Made by a program: the position numbers and the translations under genes. From Litorivita sp050633545 (GTDB taxonomy: Bacteria; Pseudomonadota; Alphaproteobacteria; Rhodobacterales; Rhodobacteraceae): a stretch of DNA of 64,000 bases. Shown one piece after another: positions 33,134-42,213 of this stretch. The stretch spans positions 124,001 to 188,000 of the forward strand of contig JBOEGS010000004.1 in the NCBI GenBank assembly GCA_050633545.1. The letters are read 5' to 3'. Within the stretch, counting starts at the first letter, position 1; the number at the start of each line of letters is the position of its first letter. The notes under the pieces were generated by a model. The model did no database searches. It was not told the origin of the DNA and worked only from the letters and a program-made list of their open reading frames with translations.

Positions 33134-35899
33134 CTAGGACAAAACGGCCTGTCTTGCGCCTTGCTCGATTGCTTCGCGCAGCTTCTTCTCCAGCGAGGCG
33201 CGCTTGGCCTCGGAGTAGTATTTCAGCCCGAACATATCCTTGACGTAGAAGGTATCAACCACCTGTTCGCCGTAGGTCGCGATGCCTGCATTGGCGATAT
33301 AGACGTTGTTGTTGGCCATGGTGCGGGTCAGATCATACAATAGCCCCGGACGGTCGCGGGTGTCGACTTCGATGATGGTGTAAATCTCCGATCCCTCGTT
33401 ATCGAAGGTGATCGAGGTGGGCACATTGAAGGCGCGTTCGCGTTTCTTGATCTTGTCGCGCGACTTGATCGCATCGCGCGCGACGACCTCGCCTTTGAGG
33501 GTCTTTTGGATCATCGTGCGCAGACGCGGCAGGCGTTCTGCCTCGAAGGGGTGTCCGTCGGCGTCCTGTATCCAAAAGGCCGCCGTGGCATAGCCGTCTT
33601 TCGAGGTATAGGTCCGCGCATCCACCACATTGGCCCCGACCAAGGCCAAAGCACCGGCGAGGCGGCTGAAGATACCGGGGTGATCGACCAGAGCAAAGAG
33701 CGCACGCGTGGCGTCGCGGTCCTCGTCGGGGTGCAAATCAATGCGGATTTCGTCGTCATCGATCCCGTCCAGCATGGTCGCAAACAGCGCATGGGCGGTG
33801 ACGTGCAGACCTTGCCAATAGGGCGGGTAGTGGCGGTTGATCTCGACGCGCAGCTTCTTTTCGGTCCAATCGGGCAATTCGGCGCGCAGGTTGCGCTTGG
33901 CTTCGGTGCCGCGTTGCTCGCGGTTGAGCGCTTCGAGCCCGTGCTCCAAGGCCACGCGCGTTTGGCGGTAGAGCGCGCGCAAGAGCGAGGCTTTCCAGTT
34001 GTTCCAAACGCCCGGTCCGACGCCGCGAATGTCGCAGACCGTCAGGACCGTCAACAGATCAAGCCGTTTGACCGATTGCACGGCCTTGGCAAAATCGCGC
34101 ACCGTGCGCGGATCGGCGATGTCGCGTTTTTGCGCCATATCCGACATGAGCAAATGATAGCGAACCAGCCATTCGACCGTTTCGCTGTCTTGCTTGTTCA
34201 GCCCCAGTCGCGGCGCGACCTTGCGGGCGATCTGCGCACCCAGCACCGAGTGATCAAGCTCGCGCCCCTTGCCGATGTCATGCAAAAGCATGGCGATATA
34301 GAGCACCTTGCGGTTGACCCCTTCCTCAAGGATCGAGGAGGCCACGGGGAGCTCTTCATCAAGCTCGTGGCGCTCGATCTGGGCGAGATTGCGGATCACC
34401 TGAATCGTGTGCTCGTCAACCGTGTAGCTGTGATACATGTTGAATTGCATCATCGCGACGATGGGTTCGAATTCGGGAATAAAGGCGGCCAGAACGCCCA
34501 ACTCATTCATCCGGCGCAGGGCGCGTTCGGGGTTGCCGTGTTTGATCAGCAGGTCGAGGAAAATGCGCTGGGCTTCTTTGTCGGCGCGCATCGCATCGTC
34601 GATCAGATGCAGGTTCGCCGTCACCAGACGCATGGCGTCGGGGTGGATCAACATCCCCGTGCGCAGGGCCTCTTCGAAGAGGCGCAAGATATTGACCTTA
34701 TTGGCCAAAAATACCTCTTCGTCGGCGATCGCAAGGCGGTTGTTGATCACCTCATAGAGGTCTTTCACCTTGGGCAGGCGGCGGAAAATCCGCTCCAGAA
34801 GCGGGCCGGATTTCACATGCGCCGCTTCGAGTTTGGTCAAGAAAATGCGGGTCAGATCCCCGACCGCCGTGGCGTGGCGGAAATACTCTTGCATGAAATG
34901 CTCGACCGCGCGGCGACCGGTTTTATCGGAATATCCCATGCGCGCGGCGACCTCGACCTGCGCGTCAAAGGTCAATTGGTCGGCGGGGCGATCCGCAATC
35001 AAATGCAAATGGCAGCGCACGGCCCAAAGGAATTCCTGCGCTGCGGCGAATTTGGCGTATTCGTCTTTGCGAAAGACCCCCAAGTCGACCAGTTCTTGCG
35101 TGGTTTGCACCTTGTAGAGATACTTGGCGATCCAATAGAGCGATTGCAGATCGCGCAGCCCGCCTTTGCCCTCTTTGACATTCGGCTCGACCATATAGCG
35201 TTGGCCGCCTTGTTTCTCATGGCGGCTGTCACGCTCTTCGAGCTTGGCCTCGATGAACTCGCGCTCCGACCCTTTGAACAGATCGTTCCACAGCTTTTGA
35301 TCGAGCTCCGCGGCCAGTTTGAGATCGCCGCCGAGGGTGCGGTGCTCCAAAAGCGCGGTGCGGATGGTGAAATCCTCGCCGCCCAGTTTGATGCAATCGC
35401 GGATCGTGCGGCTGGAATGGCCGACCTTGAGGCGCAGGTCCCACAAGATATAGAGCATGGCCTCGATCACCTGCTCGGCCCATGGGGTGATTTTCGAAGG
35501 GGTCAGAAACAGCAGGTCGACATCGGAATGGGGAGCCATTTCGCCGCGCCCGTAGCCGCCGACCGCCACCAAAGCGAGGCGGTTTTCTGCGCCTTTCGGG
35601 GCTGGGTGCAGATAGGTCAAGGCGATGTCAAAGGTCGTCAGGACCAGACAATCGGTCAGATAGGTATAGGCCCGTGTCACCGGGTCGGCGTCAAAGGGAC
35701 GCGCGGCAAAGGCCTGTTCGATCGCTGCACTGCCGCGCTCGCGTTCGGCATTGAGCGCCTCGACCGTTGTTTTGCGCACGGCGGCGGGGCTGGTGTCCTT
35801 GGCGATTTGCGCATCCAGACGCGCGCGCAGGGCGGGGGCATCGAAGATATCTTGCGCCTCACAGATCAGGTTTTCCGGCTGGGTCGGTAATTGGGTCAT
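33134..35899 (-). CDS. glnD: Bifunctional PII uridylyltransferase/uridylyl-removing enzyme
   Basis: A 921-residue nitrogen sensor that uridylylates PII proteins when glutamine is low and removes UMP when it is high. The nucleotidyltransferase site is GGYGRGE at 114-120 with Asp126 and Asp128. The HD hydrolase site is AMLLHDIGKGR near 530. Two ACT domains occupy the C-terminal about 180 residues (ITFDNEGSEIYTIIEVDTRDRPGLLYDL marks the second). Of two adjacent ATGs I choose 35899. The 235-nt stretch from 35900 to 36134 holds its promoter and a hairpin but no gene. Confidence 0.96.
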   Translation of the reverse strand: MTQLPTQPENLICEAQDIFDAPALRARLDAQIAKDTSPAAVRKTTVEALNAERERGSAAIEQAFAARPFDADPVTRAYTYLTDCLVLTTFDIALTYLHPAPKGAENRLALVAVGGYGRGEMAPHSDVDLLFLTPSKITPWAEQVIEAMLYILWDLRLKVGHSSRTIRDCIKLGGEDFTIRTALLEHRTLGGDLKLAAELDQKLWNDLFKGSEREFIEAKLEERDSRHEKQGGQRYMVEPNVKEGKGGLRDLQSLYWIAKYLYKVQTTQELVDLGVFRKDEYAKFAAAQEFLWAVRCHLHLIADRPADQLTFDAQVEVAARMGYSDKTGRRAVEHFMQEYFRHATAVGDLTRIFLTKLEAAHVKSGPLLERIFRRLPKVKDLYEVINNRLAIADEEVFLANKVNILRLFEEALRTGMLIHPDAMRLVTANLHLIDDAMRADKEAQRIFLDLLIKHGNPERALRRMNELGVLAAFIPEFEPIVAMMQFNMYHSYTVDEHTIQVIRNLAQIERHELDEELPVASSILEEGVNRKVLYIAMLLHDIGKGRELDHSVLGAQIARKVAPRLGLNKQDSETVEWLVRYHLLMSDMAQKRDIADPRTVRDFAKAVQSVKRLDLLTVLTVCDIRGVGPGVWNNWKASLLRALYRQTRVALEHGLEALNREQRGTEAKRNLRAELPDWTEKKLRVEINRHYPPYWQGLHVTAHALFATMLDGIDDDEIRIDLHPDEDRDATRALFALVDHPGIFSRLAGALALVGANVVDARTYTSKDGYATAAFWIQDADGHPFEAERLPRLRTMIQKTLKGEVVARDAIKSRDKIKKRERAFNVPTSITFDNEGSEIYTIIEVDTRDRPGLLYDLTRTMANNNVYIANAGIATYGEQVVDTFYVKDMFGLKYYSEAKRASLEKKLREAIEQGARQAVLS

Positions 35900-36053
35900 C
35901 AAGCCTGCTCTTTATATGTACTGGGCGCTTTGGGGCCCTAGGCGAGGCCATGCCATAGCGCAATCCGTCTTGGCGATGTGTTAACATGCGCATGAGGCAG
36001 GGAAAAGCGCGGCTTTGCCGCATCGGGCGCCAGTGACGGGCCTTGGCCGATGC

Positions 36054-36130
36054 AAAACGCGCGCCCCGCCGGAGGGCGAAGCGCGCGATTTATGCGTTTG
36101 GTCTGTCGGCATCTGCGGCCGCGGGGCGCG
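36054..36130 (-). terminator. Possible terminator after the lpoA-like gene
   Basis: GCGGGGCGCG at 36121-36130 can pair with CGCGCCCCGC at 36060-36069. On the minus strand the second arm is followed within two bases by TTTT (from 36054-36057). The loop is long (about 50 nt), so efficiency is doubtful. Confidence 0.35.
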
Positions 36131-36134
36131 TTGT

Positions 36135-37334
36135 TTAAAATCCGCCGCCAGAGAAGCCGCGCGGCGCGGGGTCGAGGATCACGACCTTTTTGTTCTGGAT
36201 CGTGGCCACGGCCAAGCCGCGCTCGTTGGTGCCATTGGGGCGCAAACGGAACACGCCGCCGACGCCTTGGAACCCTGCGCTTTGGGTCAGAGCCGAGGCG
36301 GTCAATGCATCGGCTTTGCCAGCTTTGACCAGCGCTCCGATGGCTGCGATCCCGTCATAGGCCAATCCGCCAATTGGATGGGGGGCGCTGCCAAAGGCGG
36401 CGCTATAGCGCGATTGGAATTGTGCGGCGAGCGCGGGATCAGGTAAGGCGAACCATCCGCCCTGAACCCCAGGCAGATCAGTGGTTTGCGCGGGCACATC
36501 CCAACGTGTCAGGCCAATGTATTGCATCGACGAGGAGGGCAGACCGGCCTCTGGCAGCATTTGCGACAGAAGCGGCAGATCGGCATCGGAGTTGGCGGTC
36601 ATGAAAATCGCATCCGCGGCGCCGTTGGTGGCGGCGGCCTTGATCTGCGGAATGGCCGCGATCAACCCTTGTTGCGAGAATTCATAGCCTACAGATCCGG
36701 CGATAGAGCCCCCCGCTCGGCTCACCGCGCCCGAGATCGCCTGCGCCCCAAGCTGCCCGCCGATGTTGTCGGCATGGGCGATGAGGATGCGTCTTTTGCC
36801 TTGGCGCGCGGCATAATTGGCCAAACGGTTGGCCGTGTTGTCAAAGGTCGGGCCAAGCACAAAGACATTGCCGCCCGCGATGGTCACATTGTTGGAAAAC
36901 GACATCACGTTGACGCCCGAAGGCGCAACCGCGACACCGGCGGCATTGGCGGCCTCGGCAAAGACCGGCCCGAGGATGATTTTGGCGCCATCCGCGACGG
37001 CCTGTTTCGCGGCGGTCTGCGCTTGGCCGGCGTTGCCCGCCGTGCCGTAGACCCGCAAGTCGATTTTCACGCCGCTCAAATCGGTGATGGCCAATCGCGC
37101 CGCGTTTTCAAGGCTTTGCGCCAGTAGGTCATCGCCGGGGTTGCCCGATCCGCGCGGCACCAAGAGGGCGACAGGGACGGGGGCATTGGCGTCGATCTTT
37201 GGCGCGCCCGCCATGCCCGCCCCGGGAATCGCCAAAGGTTCACAAGCGGCAAGGGCAACAGCGGCAAAAGCAGAGGCGACCCAAGGGATCATGCGGCGAA
37301 GGCCCTTGCGGGCGGGGGTTAAAACAGCAAACAT
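36135..37334 (-). CDS. Penicillin-binding protein activator, LpoA-like lipoprotein
   Basis: A 399-residue outer-membrane-type lipoprotein with lipobox LAAC (acylated Cys31) and a type 1 periplasmic-binding fold (about 50-390). It resembles both branched-chain amino-acid binding proteins and the C-terminal domain of LpoA. The context decides: divergent rsmI and then yraN follow, as in the E. coli yraL-yraM(lpoA)-yraN region, and no ABC permease is nearby. It likely stimulates a class A PBP. It lacks the N-terminal TPR domain of gammaproteobacterial LpoA. A conserved-looking GGF tail ends the protein. Confidence 0.82.
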   Translation of the reverse strand: MFAVLTPARKGLRRMIPWVASAFAAVALAACEPLAIPGAGMAGAPKIDANAPVPVALLVPRGSGNPGDDLLAQSLENAARLAITDLSGVKIDLRVYGTAGNAGQAQTAAKQAVADGAKIILGPVFAEAANAAGVAVAPSGVNVMSFSNNVTIAGGNVFVLGPTFDNTANRLANYAARQGKRRILIAHADNIGGQLGAQAISGAVSRAGGSIAGSVGYEFSQQGLIAAIPQIKAAATNGAADAIFMTANSDADLPLLSQMLPEAGLPSSSMQYIGLTRWDVPAQTTDLPGVQGGWFALPDPALAAQFQSRYSAAFGSAPHPIGGLAYDGIAAIGALVKAGKADALTASALTQSAGFQGVGGVFRLRPNGTNERGLAVATIQNKKVVILDPAPRGFSGGGF

Positions 37335-37370
37335 AAGTAATCTCACTCCCTCGAGATCGGATGGCCCGTT

Positions 37371-37398
37371 CTTGGCCTTTGTTTCGAGATAATATAAT
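37371..37398 (+). promoter_or_regulatory. Probable rsmI promoter
   Basis: A consensus -10 hexamer TATAAT at 37393-37398 lies 16 nt after CTTGGC at 37371-37376, which fits the alphaproteobacterial -35 CTTGRC. The rsmI ATG is 26 nt downstream of the -10, so the leader would be short. The gap from 37335 to 37424 also serves the divergent lpoA-like gene. Confidence 0.55.
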
Positions 37399-37424
37399 AG
37401 AGACACAGAGGGGCGGGTCTAGAC

Positions 37425-38309
37425 ATGAATCCGAACAGCGCGGTTTACGGCGCGAAAAGCGGCCCACTCGCGGGCGGGCTTTATTTGATTGCAACGCCGA
37501 TTGGCACGGCGCGTGATATCACGCTGCGTGCACTCGATATTCTTGCCAGCGCGGATGTTCTGGCGGCCGAAGATACGCGCACGATGCGCAAGTTGATGGA
37601 CATTCACGCGATTGCCGTCGGGGATCGGCCGATGCTGTCCTACCATGACCATAACGGCGGCAAGATACGTCCCAGATTGCTGCAATATCTGGCCGAAGGG
37701 AAATCTGTGGCTTATGGGTCCGAGGCGGGCACGCCGCTCGTGGCTGACCCCGGTTTTGATCTGGCCCGCGCCGCGCGCGAGGAGGGGTATCTTGTCACCT
37801 CCGCCCCCGGACCATCGGCGGTGATCACGGCGCTGACGATTGCGGGATTGCCGACCGATCGGTTCATGTTCGCAGGATTTTTACCCAATGCCAAAGGACA
37901 GCGGAAAACCGCCCTTGCGGCGCTCAAAGATGTGCCGGCGACCTTGGCCTTTTACGAATCGCCCAAACGTGTCGCCGCCATGCTGCGCGATGCGGCAGAG
38001 GTTTTGGGCGAAGAGCGCCAAGTGGCCGTTTGCCGCGAGTTGACCAAGAAATTCGAAGAGGTGCTGCGCGGCACGCTCGCGCAGGTCGCGCAGACTTGCG
38101 CCGAGAAGTCCCTCAAAGGCGAGATTGTTGTCTTGATCGACCGCGGACATTTACCTTCTATTAACCAGATTGACTTAGAACAAGAAGTGAACAAAGCGCT
38201 CGCCGAAATGTCAGTGCGCGACGCTGCCGATGCGATCTCTGCGCGGTTTAACTTGCCGCGTCGGCAGGTCTACCAAGTCGCGCTGGAATTGGACAAAGGC
38301 AAAGTTTGA
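37425..38309 (+). CDS. rsmI: 16S rRNA (cytidine(1402)-2'-O)-methyltransferase
   Basis: A 294-residue SAM-dependent methyltransferase of the tetrapyrrole-methylase fold. Hallmarks are GLYLIATPIGTARDITLRALDIL (19-41), AAEDTRTMRKLM and the GSEAGTPLVADPGFDL loop near 103-118, followed by APGPSAVITAL. It modifies C1402 in the ribosomal P site. A GAGGGGCGGG stretch precedes the ATG. It heads rsmI-yraN-(gshB), with yraN starting 9 nt downstream. Confidence 0.95.
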   Translation: MNPNSAVYGAKSGPLAGGLYLIATPIGTARDITLRALDILASADVLAAEDTRTMRKLMDIHAIAVGDRPMLSYHDHNGGKIRPRLLQYLAEGKSVAYGSEAGTPLVADPGFDLARAAREEGYLVTSAPGPSAVITALTIAGLPTDRFMFAGFLPNAKGQRKTALAALKDVPATLAFYESPKRVAAMLRDAAEVLGEERQVAVCRELTKKFEEVLRGTLAQVAQTCAEKSLKGEIVVLIDRGHLPSINQIDLEQEVNKALAEMSVRDAADAISARFNLPRRQVYQVALELDKGKV

Positions 38310-38318
38310 GGGGCCGGT

Positions 38319-38750
38319 ATGAGCCTGCAGATGGAATTTGATTTCGCGGCGGCCCATGCGGTGCCTTTGCCGCCTGTGGCCTTGGCGCGTCGCAACCGGG
38401 GGCAGGTGGCCTATCTTTGCGGCCGCGCCGCAGAAGAGGCCGTTGCGCGCCATTACCAGCGTGGCGGGTATCGCCTTCTTGAGGAGAGGTGGCGCTGCCA
38501 AAGCGGTGAGATTGACCTTATTTTCGGACGCGGTGACGCGATTGTTGTCGTGGAGGTCAAGGCTAGCCGCAGTCATGCAAGGGCGGCGGAGCACCTGTCC
38601 GACAGGCAGTTACAACGGATTTTTCGCGCCGCCTCCGAATACCTCGGTCACTGCCCTAAAGGGCAATTGACCGAGCTGCGCGTCGATCTTGCCACGGTAA
38701 ATGGCTTTGGCGAGATCGAGACCCGTGAGGGGGTCTTCGCGGATTTCTGA
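38319..38750 (+). CDS. YraN/UPF0102 family nuclease-fold protein
   Basis: A 143-residue protein of the UPF0102 family with a restriction-endonuclease-like fold. The residues GYRLLEERWRCQSGEIDLIF followed by IVVVEVKASRS (about 49-88) form the E-(x)-D-x(n)-E-x-K signature, with the Asp of EIDLIF and Glu/Lys of VEVKAS. Function is unproven; a role in DNA processing is assumed. It follows rsmI by 9 nt, the classic arrangement. Confidence 0.9.
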   Translation: MSLQMEFDFAAAHAVPLPPVALARRNRGQVAYLCGRAAEEAVARHYQRGGYRLLEERWRCQSGEIDLIFGRGDAIVVVEVKASRSHARAAEHLSDRQLQRIFRAASEYLGHCPKGQLTELRVDLATVNGFGEIETREGVFADF

Positions 38751-38808
38751 TTTGCCCTCGGCCCAAGCTTGCGCCATGTAAGTGAAGACACAGCTTGAGA
38801 GGCGCGCG

Positions 38809-39744
38809 ATGAAGATTGCATTTCAAATGGACCCCATCGGTCCGATCAATATTAATGCCGACAGCACCTTCCGCATTGCCGAAGAGGCGCAGGCGCGCGG
38901 GCATGAACTTTTCTATTACACGCCTGATTGTTTGGCTTATGACGAGGGACGGATCACCGCGCGGGGCTGGCCGCTAAAGGTGCAGCGGGTTGAGGGAAAC
39001 CATTTCTCGCTCGGTGCAGAGCAGGTTGTCGATCTGGCGGATTTTGATGTGGTTTGGCTGCGCCAAGACCCGCCTTTTGATATGTTTTATATCACCACGA
39101 CGCATCTTTTGGACCAGCTTAAAGAAACAACTCTTGTGGTCAACGACCCGTTTTGGGTGCGCAATTATCCCGAAAAACTGCTGGTCCTAGATTTTCCAAA
39201 ACTGACCCCGCCAACGACCATTGCACGCGACTTGCAAACCATTCGTGCCTTTAAGGAAAAGCACGGCGATATCATTCTCAAGCCACTCTATGGCAATGGC
39301 GGCGCGGGGGTGTTTCGGTTGACCCAAAGCGATCGCAACCTCGCGTCCCTGCACGAGCTGTTCACCGGCTTCTCGCGCGAACCATTGATCGTTCAAAAAT
39401 TCCTGCCTGCGGTGTCCAAAGGCGATAAGCGGATCATCTTGGTCGATGGCGAGCCGGTCGGTGCGATCAACCGCGTGCCCGCCGAAGGGGAAACACGCTC
39501 GAATATGCATGTGGGCGGGCGGCCCGAGAAAATCGGGCTCACCGAACGCGACCGCGAAATTTGCGCCGCGATTGGCCCGCTTTTGCGTGAGAAAGGGCAG
39601 GTCTTTGTCGGAATTGACGTGATCGGCGACTATCTGACAGAAATCAACGTGACCTCGCCGACCGGCATTCAGGAGTTGGAGCGGTTTGACGGCACGAATA
39701 TCGCCGAGAAAATCTGGTTGGCGATTGAAGCCAAGCGCAAATGA
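38809..39744 (+). CDS. gshB: Glutathione synthetase
   Basis: A 311-residue ATP-grasp ligase that joins gamma-glutamylcysteine and glycine. The N-terminal MKIAFQMDPIGPININADSTF is the prokaryotic GshB start, WLRQDPPFDMFYITTTHLL lies near 84-102, and the ATP-grasp loop LKPLYGNGGAGVFRL near 155-170. The ATG at 38809 is preceded by GAGAGG; an in-frame ATG nine codons upstream lacks support. Its stop overlaps the next gene by 4 nt. A glutathione S-transferase gene lies 2.5 kb away. Confidence 0.96.
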   Translation: MKIAFQMDPIGPININADSTFRIAEEAQARGHELFYYTPDCLAYDEGRITARGWPLKVQRVEGNHFSLGAEQVVDLADFDVVWLRQDPPFDMFYITTTHLLDQLKETTLVVNDPFWVRNYPEKLLVLDFPKLTPPTTIARDLQTIRAFKEKHGDIILKPLYGNGGAGVFRLTQSDRNLASLHELFTGFSREPLIVQKFLPAVSKGDKRIILVDGEPVGAINRVPAEGETRSNMHVGGRPEKIGLTERDREICAAIGPLLREKGQVFVGIDVIGDYLTEINVTSPTGIQELERFDGTNIAEKIWLAIEAKRK

Positions 39745-40634
39745 GCCTGCGGGTTTCGGCCTTGAATGCCGCCTTGCGCCTGTTCGAGCGTCGTTTTTTG
39801 TCGCGCGTGACGGATCCGGTCGAGGCGCGTGAGGCCTTTGCGCGCAAAGCGCGGATCCTGTTTCGACCGGATAAGAGCGTGCCGGTCGCCGAGGGCCGTC
39901 TTGGCGCCTTGGAGTGCCTTGAGATCGGCGCGAGCAGCGCGGGCGTTTTGCTTTATTTTCACGGCGGCGCCTATATTTTCGGCTCGCCGCGCACCCATGC
40001 CGCGATGCTGGCCAAACTGTCGAAGATGACGGGCATGCAGGCTGTTCTGCCCGACTACCGGCTTGCGCCCGACGCACCCTTTCCGGCGGCCTTTGACGAT
40101 GCCGTCGCAAGTTATGAAGCGTTGATTGCGCGGGGCGTTGCGCCAAATGATATTGTGATCGGCGGGGATAGTGCGGGGGGCGGTTTGGCCTTGGCTCTAC
40201 TGGGGCATATCTGCGCAAAAGCCTTACCGCAGCCGAGAGGATGTTTTGCTCTCTCGGCTTATACCGACATGCGCAACAGTGGACCAAGCGTTACGGGTAA
40301 TGCTGCGGCGGAGGCTATTTTGCCCGCTGCGCGGATGGATGAAATCGGGCAGATGTATTTACAGGGGCAAGATGCCGGTGATCCACGCGCATCCCCGATT
40401 TACGCAGATTTTTCAGGAGCCTGCCCTGTCTACTTGGCGGCAAGCTTGGATGAAATACTGCTCGACGACAGCCGGCGTCTTGCTACTCGAATGCGCGATG
40501 TAGGCGGCGAGGTGCATCTTCATTTGCGCTCCCAGATGCCCCATGTGTGGCACATGTTTCATCGCTACCTGCCGCAGGCGGGCGATGATCTGGCGCATCT
40601 ATCCGGATGGATCAAAACTCTTTCAAGGAGGTGA
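39741..40634 (+). CDS. Alpha/beta hydrolase of the hormone-sensitive lipase family
   Basis: A 297-residue esterase. The oxyanion-hole motif HGGAYIFG is near 74-81, and the nucleophile elbow GDSAGGG near 142-148. The catalytic Asp is likely in SLDEILLDD near 236, and the His near 268 in SQMPHVWHMFHRYL. The start overlaps gshB (ATGA). The 3' end overlaps the convergent comM gene by 23 nt. A 9-bp perfect stem (AGCCGAGAG at 40231, CTCTCGGCT at 40251) lies inside the coding region. The natural substrate is unknown. Confidence 0.88.
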   Translation: MSLRVSALNAALRLFERRFLSRVTDPVEAREAFARKARILFRPDKSVPVAEGRLGALECLEIGASSAGVLLYFHGGAYIFGSPRTHAAMLAKLSKMTGMQAVLPDYRLAPDAPFPAAFDDAVASYEALIARGVAPNDIVIGGDSAGGGLALALLGHICAKALPQPRGCFALSAYTDMRNSGPSVTGNAAAEAILPAARMDEIGQMYLQGQDAGDPRASPIYADFSGACPVYLAASLDEILLDDSRRLATRMRDVGGEVHLHLRSQMPHVWHMFHRYLPQAGDDLAHLSGWIKTLSRR

Positions 40635-42129
40635 GGCGAAAGCTGATCGCCTCGGCGATATGCGGTTTGCGGACCTGCTCGCTGTGCGCAAGGTCGGCGA
40701 TGGTGCGGGCCACACGTAGCACGCGGTGATACCCGCGCGCCGTCATGCCAAAACGCTGCGCCGCGCGGGTCAGGATGTCGCGCCCTTCGGGGTCGGGCGC
40801 GGCGATCTGTTCCAAAACCTTCCCCTCCGCATCGGCATTGAGGCGCGCGGTCGGGTGCGCGGCAAAGCGCGCGTTTTGCACGGCGCGGGCAGCGGCGACG
40901 CGGGCGGAGATCACGGCACTGCTGTCACCAGAGGCGGGCAGGTCGAGGTCCTGGAAAGAGACGGGCGGCACCTCGATACGCAAATCGAACCGGTCGAGCA
41001 GCGGGCCGGAAATGCGGCCCATGTAATCATCGCCGCATGCTGGGACGCGCGAACAGGCGCGGGCAGGGTCGGAAAAATATCCGCATTTGCAGGGGTTTGC
41101 AGCGGCGACGAGCAGAAACTTCGCTGGATAGCTGACATGGGCATTGGCGCGGCTCACGGTCACTTCGCCTGTTTCAAGCGGCTGGCGCAGGGTTTCGAGC
41201 ACGCTGCGTGGAAACTCGGGGAATTCGTCCATGAACAGTATTCCGTTATGCGCGAGGCTGATTTCACCTGGACCAGCGCGGCGTCCGCCGCCAACCAAAG
41301 CGGCAGTCGAAGCGGTGTGATGGGGGTTTTGAAACGGGCGCGCGATACGAATTCCGCCTTCGGGAAGGATACCCGCGACGGAATGGATGATCGAGGTTTC
41401 GAGCGCCTCGGCCGCGTTCATCGGTGGCAAAAGCGCGGGCAGGCGCGCGGCCAGCATCGATTTTCCGGATCCGGGTGTGCCGACCATGAGAATGTGGTGG
41501 CGGCCAGCGGCGGCGATTTCGAGCGCCCGTTTTGCGCGTTCCTGCCCTTTGACTTCGGCCATGTCTTTTGCGGGCTGGGCGGGCGTGTCGATGGCGCGGG
41601 GCGCGGCAAGGTGCAGCGGGCTGCGGCCGTTGAAATGCGCGACGATCGCGGCCAATGACGGGGGCGCAAGCACCTGCGCATCCCCGACCCACGCGGCCTC
41701 GGGCCCGCAACGTGCAGGGCAGATGAGGAGCCGGTCTTCGGCAGCGGCATGAAGAGCGGCAGGCAAGGCGCCGGTCACCGCGACAAGGCCGCCGTCGAGC
41801 GACAGCTCGCCCAAGGCAACCGCGCCTTCAACCGCATCTTTAGGGATCACCTCAAGCGCCGCAAGCATGGCCAAGGCGATGGGCAGGTCGAAATGGCTGC
41901 CTTCTTTGGGAAGGTCAGCGGGCGAGAGATTTATCGTGATGCGTTTGGACGGCAGCGCGATGCCCATTGATGTGAGCGCCGCGCGCACGCGTTCGCGCGC
42001 TTCCGAAACGGCCTTGTCCGGCAATCCAACCACGGCGAGCGCGGGCATGCCGGCGCTCACGGCGCATTGCACCTCGACGCTGCGCGCATTGACGCCATCG
42101 AAAGCCACCGTATAGGCGCGTGTGGTCAT
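40612..42129 (-). CDS. comM: YifB/ComM-family Mg-chelatase-like AAA ATPase
   Basis: A 505-residue protein with an N-terminal Lon-protease-like domain (about 1-170) and an AAA+ Mg-chelatase module. Walker A is GTPGSGKSM near 218-226, and HNGILFMDEFPEFPRSVLETLRQPLE contains Walker B. The C-terminal domain has the family four-Cys-containing NPCKCGYF. In Vibrio and Haemophilus, ComM is a hexameric branch-migration helicase in natural transformation. The 84-nt gap upstream (42130-42213) holds a short GCCTCA/TGAGGC hairpin. Confidence 0.93.
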   Translation of the reverse strand: MTTRAYTVAFDGVNARSVEVQCAVSAGMPALAVVGLPDKAVSEARERVRAALTSMGIALPSKRITINLSPADLPKEGSHFDLPIALAMLAALEVIPKDAVEGAVALGELSLDGGLVAVTGALPAALHAAAEDRLLICPARCGPEAAWVGDAQVLAPPSLAAIVAHFNGRSPLHLAAPRAIDTPAQPAKDMAEVKGQERAKRALEIAAAGRHHILMVGTPGSGKSMLAARLPALLPPMNAAEALETSIIHSVAGILPEGGIRIARPFQNPHHTASTAALVGGGRRAGPGEISLAHNGILFMDEFPEFPRSVLETLRQPLETGEVTVSRANAHVSYPAKFLLVAAANPCKCGYFSDPARACSRVPACGDDYMGRISGPLLDRFDLRIEVPPVSFQDLDLPASGDSSAVISARVAAARAVQNARFAAHPTARLNADAEGKVLEQIAAPDPEGRDILTRAAQRFGMTARGYHRVLRVARTIADLAHSEQVRKPHIAEAISFRLTSLKEF

Positions 42130-42213
42130 GGGGTCTCCTGCGGTGAACCGGCCTCACAAAATTGAGGCGTTTATTATGGTTAACGCGGGAGAGGTTTACG
42201 AAGTGTTAACCAG

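Noticed and set aside
33506..35890. Open frame of nearly 800 codons antisense to glnD
   Set aside because: It mirrors the glnD reading frame in GC-rich DNA. The translated sequence is rich in His, Gln, Arg and Gly, has no domain, and glnD is unambiguous on the other strand.
36135..37334. Branched-chain amino-acid binding protein of an ABC importer
   Set aside because: The fold is shared, but no permease or ATPase genes are adjacent, it is a lipoprotein, and the rsmI-yraN neighbours point to the LpoA family.
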